Assembly: GCF_047663525.1 (NCBI RefSeq)
Contig: NC_092616.1
Span: 6,260,501-6,324,500, forward strand
Direction of reading: 5' to 3'
Length of the DNA: 64,000 nt
Origin: Anas platyrhynchos
Lineage: Eukaryota > Chordata > Aves > Anseriformes > Anatidae
Positions within the stretch are counted from its first letter, which is position 1. Each line of letters opens with the position of its first letter. This document shows positions 25,461-37,170 of this stretch, piece after piece. Both the position numbers and the translations under genes were made by a program. The notes under the pieces were generated by a model, which saw only the letters and a program-made list of their open reading frames with translations, was not told where the DNA came from and did no database searches.

Positions 25461-26146
25461 CCTCCTGCCCGTTGGCCCTTGGGCGACTCGGGGGGGCCGT
25501 CGCGCAGCGCCTCCCCCCGCAGACATCCTCGAAGCTGGCGGGGGGGGGGGGGGGCGGCGGCGTGCAGGGCCCGGGGCTCCCCTCTCCTCCTCCTCCGCAG
25601 GCTCCTAAAATTTGCGGGGGGGCTGCGGAAAGCCCCGGGGGGTCCCAGTGATTTCTTGACCCCCTCCCGAATTTGGGGGGCGCGCCACCCCCCCCTCGTC
25701 GTTGTCCTCCTCGGCGGCCAGGAAGGAAAATTTGGAGCGTTGCTCCTTCAGCAAGGCCTCGATTCGGGAGTCCAAACTGCTGTGCTGGGCGAGAAGGGGA
25801 CGCTTTCGGGGGTGGCCTCGGGGTCGGGGACCCCCCCCGGGGGGTAACGGGGGGGGTAGAGGGGGGGGGAGCAAAGGGGGGGGAGGAGGAGGAGGAGGCC
25901 GCTCCCAGAGGAAGGCGGTGGGGGGGAGCCAGGGGGGTCCCCGGGGGGGTCGGGGGCGAAGGAGTTCGGTGGGGGCAGGCGGCGGCGGCGAAGGTTTCGG
26001 CGGCCGGGGAGGAGCGCGATTCGGGTTCGGGGGGGGGGTGGTGGGGGGGGGGCGGCTTCGGGGGGGGGCGGGGAAGCCCCCGAATAAGGGTCGGGTTGGG
26101 GAGGTGGGGGCGTGGCGGGGATGGAGGAGGAGGAGGAGGAGGTGGT

Positions 26147-26179
<33 letters not shown>

Positions 26180-26400
26180 GGAGGGGGGGGGGGGGCGGCG
26201 TGGCTTCGTCTTCGGGGGGGTGCGGCGGCGGTGGGAGGAGGAGGAGGAGGAGGAGGAGGAGGAGGAGGAGGAAGGAGGGCGGGCGTCGGCGGAGGCGTGG
26301 CGCTGGTAGCGGCCGTAGGGCAGGTAGGGTCAGGCGAAGGGCTGGGGGTGGGGCGAGGGGCGGCGGGGGAAGAAGGGGTCGGATGGGGAAGGGGCGTCGA
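25461..26400 (-). CDS. SETD1A: SETD1A exon: RYQRH to NGQE region, including [20 protein letters not shown]
   Basis: The acceptor (ccccccccag) is at 26401. Recognisable pieces in order: [27 protein letters not shown] (human YYESWNRYQRHTS), a poly-serine/proline region, [20 protein letters not shown] then SFLAAEED (human [20 protein letters not shown]), [17 protein letters not shown], and ANGQE before a GGAGG|GTGAGT donor at 25460. Order and content match human SETD1A. Problems: an in-frame TGA at 26332-26330 between the first two pieces, and frame changes in C runs near 25560 and 25600. Trinucleotide purine tracts (26110-26275) encode the serine/proline part. Confidence 0.9.
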
Positions 26401-26409
26401 CTGGGGGGG

Positions 26410-27940
26410 GGGGAGAGGGAAAAAAAAAATAAAAAAATATTAAAAACATAAAAAAAAGGCACAAAAATACATAAATATATAATGATGTGACCATAAATCC
26501 CAACGATGTGACCCAAAAACCCATAAAAAAACATAGAAACCCATAAAAACCCATATAAAACCCATAAAAACCCATATAAAACCCCAAAAAAAAACATATA
26601 AAACCCAAAAAAAAACCAACTGTGTGGCCCAAAAACCCATAAAAACCCATTAAAAAAAACATAAAAACCCAACAGCGTGGCCCAAAAACCCATAAAAACC
26701 CAACTCCGAAACCCAAAACCCAACAGCGTGACCCAAAAACCCATAAAAACCCAATGGCATGACCCAAAAACCCACAAAAAAACATAAAAAAACATAGAAA
26801 CCCACAAAAACCCATAAAACCCATAAAAAAACCAACAGTGCGGCCCAAAACCCCATAAAAACCCATAAAACCCCGTAAAAACCCAACAGCGCAACCCAAA
26901 AACACAGAACAACTGCTACCAAAATCCCAACAATGTGACCCAAAAAACATAAAAACCCAACAACAAAACTCAAAAACCCAACTCCGAAACCCAAAACCCA
27001 ACGTTATGCAAAAACCCATAAAAACCCAATGGCATGACCCAAAATCCCATAAAAACCCAACAGCAGGGTCAAGTCCACAAAAACCCAACTCCGAAACCCA
27101 AAACCCAAAAGTCCACAAAAACCCATAAAAACCCAACAAAACCCAAAAACCCATAAAAACCCAACAGCGAAACCCAAAAACCCATAAAAACCCAACAGTG
27201 AAACCCAAAAACCCACAATGTTGCCCCAAAAACCCATAAAAACCCAACAACCCCCAAAAACGCAAAACCCTAGAAATCAAAAACCCATTAAAAACATAAA
27301 AAAATAAACCCAAAAAAAAACATATAAAAACCATAAAAACCCACAAGCACAGCCCAAAAACCCAGAAAAAAAACCAGACGCGAACCCAAAAACCCAATAA
27401 CGCAGCCCAAAAACCCATAAAAACCCACAAAAAACTCAAAAACCCATAGAAGCCCAACTCCGAAAAACCCAAAACCCCACAAACGCCACCCCAAAACCCC
27501 AACAACCCAACCTCAAAAACCCCCATATCCCAAAAACCCCCAAACCGCCAAAACCCGACCCCAAAACCAACCCCAAAACCTGACCCCAAAACCTGACCCC
27601 AAAACCCACCCCACCAAACCGACCCCAAAACCGGACCCCAAAACCCTAAAACCAACCCCAAACCTGTTCCCAAAACCAACCCCAAAACCCCCAAACCCAC
27701 CCCAAAACCCCAAAACCCTAAGGGACCCCAAAACCCCAAAAGGAACCCCAAGCCTCCAAAAAACTCCAAAACCCCCAAAGCAACCCCAAAAGGGACCCCA
27801 AAACCCCATAAGCGACCCCAAAAGCGACCCCCAAAACCCCAAAAGCAGACCCCAAAATGCGACCCCAAAACCCCAAAAGCGACCCCAAAACGACCCCAAA
27901 ATGGACCCCAAAACCCCCAAATCGACCCCAAAACCGGCCC
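26410..27940. repeat. SETD1A intron: A/C-rich minisatellite cccataaaaacccaacag
   Basis: Units of about 16-22 bp (cccaaaaacccataaaaacccaacagcg). The left part is A-rich, the right part (27530-27940) becomes ccccaaaaccgacc. The reverse strand gives a 687-codon open frame (26330-28393) rich in GFYGFLG, which is repeat translation crossing exons and introns. Confidence 0.92.
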
Positions 27941-27949
27941 CCCCGTTAC

Positions 27950-28109
27950 CGGCCCGTAGGCGCGTGCCGGTGGCGCAGGCGGTGCCGCGGGTGCCGTAGG
28001 GGGCGCCGGGGGGCTGGAAGGGGCCGCAGGCGGGGCTCGGGGGTCCCGTTGCCGGGGGTGCTCCCGGAGCCGAGGCGCTGTCGGCGGAGTGACGCCGCCG
28101 GGACTCGGG
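27950..28109 (-). CDS. SETD1A: SETD1A exon with ESRRR and STPGNGTPE motifs
   Basis: Between a ccccag acceptor and a GCCG|GTAACG donor the minus strand reads [14 protein letters not shown] and, at the end, [20 protein letters not shown]; the middle in another frame reads [10 protein letters not shown]. Human SETD1A has AESRRRSSSDTAAY, then VGTPGNGTPCSQD, then GQFTPQSSQGTPYTSRG, so all three pieces fit. Keeping all of them needs two compensating frame changes. Low-complexity S/T/P-rich linker. Confidence 0.88.
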
Positions 28110-28111
28110 CT

Positions 28112-29480
28112 GGGGGGGAAAGGGGGTGTTGGGGGGACATCTCTCCGGCAAATGGGGGAGTTGGGGGGGGGGCCCAAAACTGCCAGGGGGGAAATGGGGT
28201 GTTGGGGGGGAAATGTCCCCCTGGGGGGCAAAAGGGGGTGTTGGAGGGGGAAAGTACCCCCCAGGGGGAAATGGGGGGTTGGGGGGAGTGGAAATGCCCC
28301 CCAGGGGGGAAATGGGGTTGAGGTAGGGGGTAAAAAGGGGATTAGGGGGGTAAAATAGGTATTGGGGGGGGTTAAATACCCCCCGGGGGGCAAATGGCGT
28401 TGGGGGGTAAATACCCCCCGGGGGATGTGTAAATTGGGGATTTGGGGGGGATGAATGCCCCCCAGGGGACAAATGGGGTGGGGGGTAAAAGGGCATTGGG
28501 GGGTTAATACCCCCGGGGGGTAAATGGGTGTTGGGGGGTAAATACCCCCCCGGGGGACGGGGGGATTGGGGGATAAATACCCCCCGGGGTAAATGGGGGA
28601 TTGGGGGGGGTAAATACCCCCCAGGGGGGAAATGGGGTGGGGTGGGGGGTAAAAGAGGGGGATTGGGGGGGTTAAATACCCCCCGGGGGGTAAATGGGGG
28701 TGTTGGGGGGGGAAATACCCCCCCGGGGGGCAAATACCCCCCAGGGGAGGAAATTGGGGGATTTGGGGGGGGTTAAATGCCCCCCGGGGGGCAAATTGGG
28801 GGAATACTAGGGGGGAAATACCCCCCGGGGAGGAAATTGGGGGAGTTGGGGGGGGTTAAATACCCCCCCGGGGGGGGGGCAAATGGGGGATTTGGGGGGG
28901 GTTAAATGCCCCCCAAGGGGGGCAAATGGGGGAGTTGGGGGGTCCTAAATACCCCCCAGGAGGGGGATGGTTTTGGGGGGGATATTTCTGGGGGGCAAAT
29001 GGGGGAGTTGGGGGGGGGCACCATCATGGGGGGCAAATGGGGGGAGTTGGGGGGTGATAAATGCCCCCTGGAGGGGTAAATGGGGGAGTTGGGGGGGGTT
29101 AAATGCCCCCCAGGGGGGAAATGGGGGTGTTGGGGGGCAAAAAATGGCCCCCAGGGGGCAAAAGGGGATGTTGGGGGGGTAAATACCCCCCGGGGGGTAA
29201 ATGGGGGTGTTGGGGGGGGGGGGTTAATACCCCCCGGGGAGCAAATGAGGGAGTTGGGGGGGCAATACCCCCCAGGGGGCAAATGGGGGTGTTGGGGGGG
29301 CATGATCCCCCGGGGATGAATGGGGGAGTTATGGGGCCCAAATGCCACCCGGGGGGCAAATGGGGGTGTTTGGGGGGTATAAAGGGGATTGGGGGGGCCC
29401 AAAAGGGATCGGGGGTCCAAAGTCTCCCGGGGGGTTAAAATAGGATGGGGGGAGAAATGGGGGCGTTTTGGGGGCCCAAA
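28112..29480. repeat. SETD1A intron: palindromic minisatellite around ccccccggggggtaaat
   Basis: About 45 units of 28-40 bp, each holding a near-palindrome such as taccccccggggggta followed by 'aatgggggtgttggggggg'. Each C6G6 core can fold on itself, so the array is both hairpin-prone and G-rich. No exon seen. Confidence 0.92.
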
Positions 29481-29594
29481 ATCCCCCGGGGGCAGAGACG
29501 GGTGGGGGCCCCAACCCGGACCCTATAATTATGGGGGGGCACGGGACCCCAAAAGACCCCAAATCCCAAAAGTTTGGGGGGGGCCCCCCCTTAC

Positions 29595-29702
29595 CGCCTC
29601 CGCCTTGTCCCCCTGTCTCCGTCGCCTTGCCCCCGGTGGGGGACGGTTTGGGGCGTGTAGGACCCATTGACAATCAGCTCGTAGTACTTCATCCCTGCTG
29701 CC
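29595..29702 (-). CDS. SETD1A: SETD1A exon after the RRM: [18 protein letters not shown]
   Basis: This is the only full-length copy of an exon whose 5' part is repeated about 30 times upstream. It starts after a cttatag acceptor and reads [18 protein letters not shown], then TGGKATETGGQGGG up to a GGCG|GTAAGG donor. Human: [26 protein letters not shown]. It joins the RRM exon (ending IKG, phase 1). Two one-base faults are visible: the start reads GGCAGCAGGGATG where the upstream copies have GGCAGCAGCGGATG, and one C too many lies in the run after GTC (near 29655). Both break the frame as given, so either this copy has sequence errors or the full copy is decaying while truncated copies stay intact. 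Confidence 0.88.
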
Positions 29703-32700
29703 CTATAAGGGAATTGGAGGGTTTTGGGGTTAAAAACCCGAAAAAAGAACATTTGGGAGCTTACCGGAACAAAAACCCTAAAAAAATGAGCATTTAGGGT
29801 CAGAAAACCCTAAAAAAAGGAGCAATAGGACCCATTGACAATCAGCTCGTAGTACTTCATCCGCTGCTGCCCTATAAGGGAATTGGAGGGTTTTGGGGTT
29901 AAAAACCCGAAAAAAGGAGCATTTGGGAGCTTACGGGAACAAAAACCCTAAAAAAATGAGCATTTGGGGTCAGAAAACCCTAAAAAAGGAGCAATAGGAC
30001 CCGTTGACAATCAGCTCGTAGTACTTCATCCGCTGCTGCCCTATAAGGGAATTGTAGGGTTTTGGGGTTAAAAATCCTAAAAAAAGAACATTTCGGATGT
30101 TAAGGGCACAAAAACCCTAAAAAAAAATGAGCATTTAGGAGTTTAGGGTCAGAAAACCCTAAAAAAGGAGCATTTAGCCCTGTTAATGATGAGCTCGTAG
30201 TACTTTATCTGCTGCTGCCCTATAGGGGAATTGTAGGGTTTTGGGGTCAAAAACCTGAAAAAAGGAACATTTGGGAGCTTACGGGAACAAAAACCCTAAA
30301 AAAATGAGCATTTCTGATGTTAAAAGCGCAAAAATCCTATAAAAGGAGCAATAGGACCCGGTGACAATCAGCTCGTAGTACTTCATCCGCTGCTGCCCTA
30401 TAAGGGAATTGTAGGGTTTTGGGGTTTAAAACCCGAAAAAAGGAGCATTTGGGGAGCTTACGGGAACAAAAACCCTAAAAAAATGAGCATTTAGGGTCAG
30501 AAAACCCTAAAAAGGAGCATTTAGCCCTGTTAACGATGAGCTCGTAGTACTTCATCCGCTGCTGCCCTATAAGGGAATTGGAGGGTTTTGGGGTTAAAAA
30601 CCCGAAAAAAGGAGCATTTGGGAGCTTACCGGAACAAAACCCTAAAAAAATGAGCATTTCTGATGTTAAAAGTGCAAAAATCCTATAAAAGGAGCAATAG
30701 GACCCATTGACAATCAGCTCGTAGTACTTCATCCGCTGCTGCCCTATAAGGGAATTGTAGGGTTTTGGGGTCAAAAACCTGAAAAAAGGAACATTTGGGA
30801 GCTTACGGGAACAAAAACCCTAAAAAAATGAGCATTTAGGGTCAGAAAACCCTAAAAAAGGAGCATTTAGCCCTGTTAACGATGAGCTCGTAGTACTTCA
30901 TCCGCTGCTGCCCTATAAGGGAATTGGAGGGTTTTGGGGTTAAAAACCCGAAAAAAGGAGCATTTGGGAGCTTACCGGAACAAAAACCCTAAAAAAATGA
31001 GCATTTCTGATGTTAAAAGTGCAAAAATCCTATAAAAGGAGCAATAGGACCCATTGACAATCAGCTCGTAGTACTTCATCCGCTGCTGCCCTATAAGGGA
31101 ATTGTAGGGTTTTGGGGTCAAAACCTGAAAAAAGGAACATTTGGGAGCTTACGGGAACAAAAACCCTAAAAAAATGAGCATTTAGGGTCAGAAAACCCTA
31201 AAAAAGGAGCATTTAGCCCTGTTAACGATGAGCTCGTAGTACTTCATCCGCTGCTGCCCTATAAGGGAATTGGAGGGTTTTGGGGTTAAAAACCCGAAAA
31301 AAGGAGCATTTGGGAGCTTACCGGAACAAAAACCCTAAAAAAATGAGCATTTCTGATGTTAAAAGTGCAAAAATCCTATAAAAGGAGCAATAGGACCCAT
31401 TGACAATCAGCTCGTAGTACTTCATCCGCTGCTGCCCTATAAGGGAATTGTAGGGTTTTGGGGTCAAAAACCTGAAAAAAGGAACATTTGGGAGCTTACG
31501 GGAACAAAAACCCTAAAAAAATGAGCATTTAGGGTCAGAAAACCCTAAAAAAGGAGCATTTAGCCCTGTTAACGATGAGCTCGTAGTACTTCATCCGCTG
31601 CTGCCCTATAAGGGAATTGGAGGGTTTTGGGGTTAAAAACCCGAAAAAAGGAGCATTTGGGACCTTACCGGAACAAAAACCCTAAAAAAATGAGCATTTC
31701 TGATGTTAAAAGTGCAAAAATCCTATAAAAGGAGCAATAGGACCCATTGACAATCAGCTCGTAGTACTTCATCCGCTGCTGCCCTATAAGGGAATTGTAG
31801 GGTTTTGGGGTCAAAAACCTGAAAAAAGGAACATTTGGGAGCTTACGGGAACAAAAACCCTAAAAAAATGAGCATTTAGGGTCAGAAAACCCTAAAAAAG
31901 GAGCATTTAGCCCTGTTAACGATGAGCTCGTAGTACTTCATCCGCTGCTGCCCTATAAGGGAATTGGAGGGTTTTGGGGTTAAAAACCCGAAAAAAGGAG
32001 CATTTGGGAGCTTACCGGAACAAAAACCCTAAAAAAATGAGCATTTCTGATGTTAAAAGTGCAAAAATCCTATAAAAGGAGCAATAGGACCCATTGACAA
32101 TCAGCTCGTAGTACTTCATCCGCTGCTGCCCTATAAGGGAATTGTAGGGTTTTGGGGTCAAAAACCTGAAAAAAGGAACATTTGGGAGCTTACGGGAACA
32201 AAAACCCTAAAAAAATGAGCATTTAGGGTCAGAAAACCCTAAAAAAGGAGCATTTAGCCCTGTTAACGATGAGCTCGTAGTACTTCATCCGCTGCTGCCC
32301 TATAAGGGAATTGTAGGGTTTTGGGGTCAAAAACCCAAAAAAAGGAGCATTTGGGAGCTTACGGGAACAAAAACCCTAAAAAAATGAGCATTTCTGATGT
32401 TAAAAGCGCAAAAATCCTACAAAAGGAGCAGTAGGACCCGGTAACGATGAGGTTGTAGTACTTCATCCGCTGCTGCCCTATAAGGGAATTGTAGGGTTTT
32501 GGGGTTAAAAACCCAAAAAAAGGAGCATTTGGGAGCTTACGGGAACAAAAACCCTAAAAAAATGAGCATTTAGGGTCAGAAAACCCTAAAAAAGGAGCAA
32601 TAGGACCCGTTGACAATCAGCTCGTAGTACTTCATCCGCTGCTGCCCTATAAGGGAATTATAGGGTTTTGGGGTTAAAAACCCTAAAAAAGGAACATTTG

Positions 32701-34910
32701 GGAGCTTACAAGAACAAAAACACTAAGAAAATGAGCATTTCTGATGTTAAAAGCGCAAAAATCCTACAAAAGGAGCAATAGGACCCGGTGACGATGAGCT
32801 CGTAGTACTTCATCCGCTGCTGCCCTATAAGGGAATTATAGGGTTTTGGGGTTAAAAACCCCAAAAAAGGAACATTTGGGAACTTACCGGAACAAAAACC
32901 CTAAAAAAATGAGCATTTAGGGTCAGAAAACCCTAAAAAAGGAGCAATAGGCCCCGTTGACAATCAGCTCGTAGTACTTCATCCGCTGCTGCCCTATAAG
33001 GGAATTATAGGGTTTTGGGGTTAAAAACCCCCAAAAAGGAGCATTTGGGAGCTTACGGGAACAAAAACGCTAAAAAAATGAGCATTTAGGCTCAGAAAAC
33101 TCTAAAAAAAGAACATTTAGCCCTGTTAACAATGAGGTCGTAGTACTTCATCTGCTGCTGCCCTATAAGGGAATTGTAGGGTTTTGGGGTTAAAAACCCC
33201 AAAAAAGGAACATTTGGGAGCTTACGGGAACAAAAACCCTAAAAAAATGAGCATTTAGGCTCAGAAAACCCTAAAAAAGGAGCAATAGGACCCGTTGACA
33301 ATCAGCTCGTAGTACTTCATCCGCTGCTGCCCTATAAGGGAATTGTAGGGTTTTGGGGTTAAAAATCCTAAAAAAAGAACATTTCGGATGTTAAGGGCAC
33401 AAAAACCCTAAAAAAAATGAGCATTTAGGAGTTTAGGGTCAGAAAACCCTAAAAAAGGAGCAATAGGTGCCGTTAATGATGAGCTCGTAGTACTTCATCC
33501 GCTGCTGCCCTATAAGGGAATTATAGGGTTTTGGGGTTAAAAACCCGAAAAAAAGAACATTTCGGATGTTAAGGGCACAAAAACCCTAAAAAAAATGAGC
33601 ATTTAGGAGTTTAGGGTCAGAAAACCCTAAAAAAGGAGCATTTAGCCCTGTTAACGATGAGCTCGTAGTACTTTATCCGCTGCTGCCCTATAAGGGAATT
33701 GTAGGGTTTTGGGGTCAAAAACCTGAAAAAAGGAACATTTGGGAGCTTACGGGAACAAAAACCCTAAAAAACGAGCATTTGGGGATTTTAGGGTCGCAAA
33801 ACCCTAAAAAAGGAGCGTTTGGCCCATTGATTAGCTCAAAATACTTCATTTTCTGCTTCCCTGCTGTGAAAATTCGCAGGATTTTGGTTGTGCAAAACCC
33901 CAAAAAACAATCTTTGGGGTTTTTAGGGTGGCCAAACCCTAAAAAAGGAGAATTTGGGATTCTAGGCTTGGAAAACCCTAAAAAAGGAGCATCTGGCTCC
34001 ATTGACGATGAGCTCAAAATACTTCATTTTCTGCTGCCCTACTGCGAAAATTCACAGGATTTTGGTGTCGCGAAACCCCAAAAAACAATCTTTGGGTTTT
34101 TAGGATCACCAAACCCTAAAAAAGGAGAATTTGGGATTTTAGGATCGTAAAACCCTATAAAAGGAGCATTTGACCCCTTGATGACGAGCTCAAAATACTT
34201 CATTTTCTGGTGCCATACAGTGTAAATTTACAGGATTTTGGTTGCGCGAAACCCCAAAAAACGATCTTTGGGGATTTTAGAAGCACAAAACCCTAAAAAA
34301 TGATATTTTGGGGATTTTTGGGTCACAAAACACTACAAAAGTAGCCTTTGTCCCGTTGATGATGAGCTCAAAATCCTTCATTTTCTGTTGCCCTACTGTG
34401 AAAATTCATAGGATTTTGGTTGCGTGAAACCCCAAAAAATGATCTTTGGGGTTTTTAGGGTCACCAAACCCTAAAAAAAGAGAATTTGGGATTTTAGGGT
34501 CGTAAAACCCTAAAAAAGGAGCATTTGGCCCACTGACGATGAGCTCAGAACGCTTCATTTTCTGCTGCCTTACTGCAAAAATTCACAGGATTTTGGTTGC
34601 GCGAAACCCAAAAAATGAATTTTTGGGGATTTTAGAGGCACAAAACCCTAAAAAATTATATTTTGGGGATTTTTGGGTCACAAAACAATACAAAAATAGC
34701 ATTTGGCCTGTTGATGGTGAGCTCGGAACGCTTCATTTTCTGCTGTCATACAGTGTCAATTTATAGGATTTTGGTTGCGCGAAACCCCAAAAATGAATTT
34801 TTGTGGATTTTAGAGGCACAAAACCCTAAAAAATGATATTTTGGGGATTTTTGGGTCACAAAACACTACAAAAATAGCATTTAGCCTGTTGATGATGAGC
34901 TTGGAAAACT
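29660..34910. repeat. SETD1A: Exon-bearing tandem array: about 31 copies of a roughly 173-bp unit
   Basis: Copies centred on 'agctcgtagtacttcat' start near 29678, 29845, 30013, 30193, 30371, 30540, 30718, 30887, 31064, 31231, 31408, 31579, 31757, 31926, 32104, 32275, 32444, 32620, 32800, 32966, 33134, 33308, 33482 and 33660. Seven more, diverged (agctcaaaatacttcattttctg), follow at about 33833, 34008, 34188, 34366, 34540, 34720 and 34896. In the transcript each of the 24 good units carries a ctatag acceptor and the exon start encoding [13 protein letters not shown]. After that comes GGGTCCTATTGC (the true exon has GGGTCCTACACG) or GGGCTAAATGC. Between 30.4 and 32.3 kb two unit types alternate, giving a dimeric period of about 346 bp. 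Confidence 0.95.
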
Positions 34911-35049
34911 TCATCCTCTACTGCCCTACTGTGGAAATTCAGAGGATTTTGGTTGCGCGAAGCCCCAAAAATCCATTTTTTTGCTTTCTCCCCTCTTGAA
35001 ACCCCAAAAACGTCGTTTTTTGCCCCAAAAACGAGCCGCAGAAGCCGAC

Positions 35050-35320
35050 CTTTGATGTCGAGCTGCACGTGGATGACGTTGCCCATGACGGGGGTGTTGT
35101 GCAGGTGCTTGACGGTCTCCTTGGCGCCGCGGGTGCTGGCGAAGAGGACGCGGGCGAGGCCGAGGTGTTTTCGGGTTTTGGGGTGCAGGAGGATCTCCAC
35201 CTCCTCCACCTCCCCGTATTTTCGGCACATTTCGGCCAAAAACGCCTCGCGGACGTTGTCGTTCAGCCGGGCGAACGTCACCTCCTTCAGCGGGATTTGG
35301 CCCACGTAGAATTCGTCCAG
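35050..35320 (-). CDS. SETD1A: SETD1A RRM exon
   Basis: 90 intact codons encode the RNA-recognition motif: [91 protein letters not shown]. It is almost identical to human ([20 protein letters not shown]). The acceptor is gattttccag at 35321. The donor AAAG|GTCGGC is phase 1 and fits the GG start of the next exon (29595-29702). The RRM of SET1 proteins helps chromatin targeting. Clean frame, GC-rich codons. Confidence 0.98.
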
Positions 35321-35329
35321 CTGGAAAAT

Positions 35330-37160
35330 CCCAATCAAAATCCCAAAACCCCAATTAAAATCCCCAAATCCCCATCGAAATCCCATTAAAATCCCCAAAT
35401 CCCCAATAAAATCCCATTGAAATCCCGAAATCCCAATAAAAATCCCCATTGGGATCCCCAAATCCCAATTAAAATCCCCAAATCCCAATTAAAATCCCAT
35501 TGAAATCCCCAAATCCCCATTAAAATCCCATTAAAATCCCCAAATCCCCATTGAAATCCCAATAAAATCCCCAAATCCCCATTAAAATCCCATTAAAATC
35601 CCCAAATCCCATTGAAATCCCATAAAATCCCCGAATCCCCATTGAAATCCCATTAAAATCCCATTAAAATCCCCATTAAAATCCCATTGAAATCGCCAAA
35701 TCCCAATAAAAATCCCCACTGGGATCCCCAAATGCCAATTAAAATCCCCAAATCCCAATTAAAATCCCATTGAAATCCCCAAATCCCCATTGAAATCCCA
35801 TTAATATCCCCAAATTCCCATTAAAATCCCATTAAAATCCTGAAATCCTATTAAAATCCCCAAATCCCCATTAAAATCCCACTAAAATCCCCAAATGCCC
35901 ATTAAAATCCCATTAAAACCCCCAAATCCCCATTGAAATCCCAATAAAATCCTGAAATCCCATTAAAATCCCCAAATCCCCATTGAAATCCCATTAAAAT
36001 CCCAAAATCTCCACTAAAATCCCATTAAAATCCCCATTGGGATCCCCAAATCCCAATTAAAATCCCCAAATCCCAATTAAAATCCCATTAAAATCCTCAA
36101 ATCCCCATTGAAATCCCATTAAAATCCCAAAATCTCCACTAAAATCCCATTAAAATCCCCATTGGGATCCCCAAATCCCAATTAAAATCCCCAAATCCCA
36201 ATTAAAATCCCATTAAAATCCTCAAATCCCCATTGAAATCCCATTAAAACCCCCAAATCCCAATTGAAATCCCATTAAAATCCCATTAAAATCCCCAAAT
36301 CCCCATTAAAATCCCCACTGGGATCCCCAAATGCCAGTTAAAATCACCAAATCCCAATTAAAATCCCCAAATTCCCATTGAAATCCCATTAAAATCCCCA
36401 AATCCCCATTAAAATCCCATTAAAATCCCCAAATCCCCATTGGGATCCCCAAATGCCTACTAAAATCATCAAATCCCAACTAAAATCCCCAAACCCCTGT
36501 TGGAATCCCCAAATCCCAATTAAAATCCCTGTTAAAATCCCCAAATCCCCATTGGAATCCCCAAATCCTGTTGGGATCCCCAAATCCCAATTAAAATCCC
36601 TGTTGGAATCCCCAAGTCCCCACTGGAATCCCAAAACCCCCGCTGGAATCCCAAAATCCCATTAAAATCCCCAAATCCACAATAAAATCCCTGTTGAAAT
36701 CTCCAAATCCCCATTGGAATCCCCAAATCCCAATTAAAATCCCCCAAACCCCGTTAAAATCCCAAAACACCTGTTGGAATCCCAAAATCCCATTGAAATC
36801 CCCAACCCCCCGTTAAAAATCCCCAAATCCCAACTAAAATCCAAAAATCCCTGTTAAAATCCCCAAATCCCCATTGGGATCCCCAAATCCCCATTAAAAT
36901 CCCAAACCCCCATTGGGATCCCCAAATTGGGGTGAAATTTCAAGATCCCGTTGACATCCCAAAATCCCATCGAGATCCCCAAAATGTCATTGAAAACCCC
37001 AAAATCCCACTGAAATCCCAAAACCCCGTTGAGATCCCAAAATCTCATTGAAATCCCCAAATCCCACCGAGATCCCAAAACCCCGCTGAAATACCCAGGA
37101 TTCCGACGAAACCCCAAATCCCGCTGAGATCCCAAAACCCCGCCGAAACCCCAAAAACCC
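35330..37160. repeat. SETD1A intron: minisatellite aatccccaaatccc(c/a)attaaaatccc
   Basis: Units of 10-17 bp (aaatccccaaat, cccattaaaatc, cccattgaaatc) with higher-order blocks, for example a segment near 35445-35510 that recurs at 35710, 36030, 36165 and 36320 ('cccattgggatccccaaatcccaatt'). A/T content is higher than in the neighbouring arrays. No exon seen. Confidence 0.92.
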
Positions 37161-37170
37161 CCAAACTCAC

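Noticed and set aside
26330-28393. 687-codon minus-strand open frame
   Set aside because: It runs through two real SETD1A exons and the cccataaaaaccc minisatellite between them. The GFYGFLG portion is repeat translation and the exon portions have clear splice sites.
29660-34910. CRISPR-like appearance (regular repeats with spacers)
   Set aside because: The spacers are themselves repeated, units are about 173 bp, and each carries a vertebrate exon start. Simple tandem duplication explains it.
29660-34910. Telomere-like ccctaaaaaa motifs
   Set aside because: They are single cccta(a) stretches in a longer unit and never form tandem TTAGGG runs.
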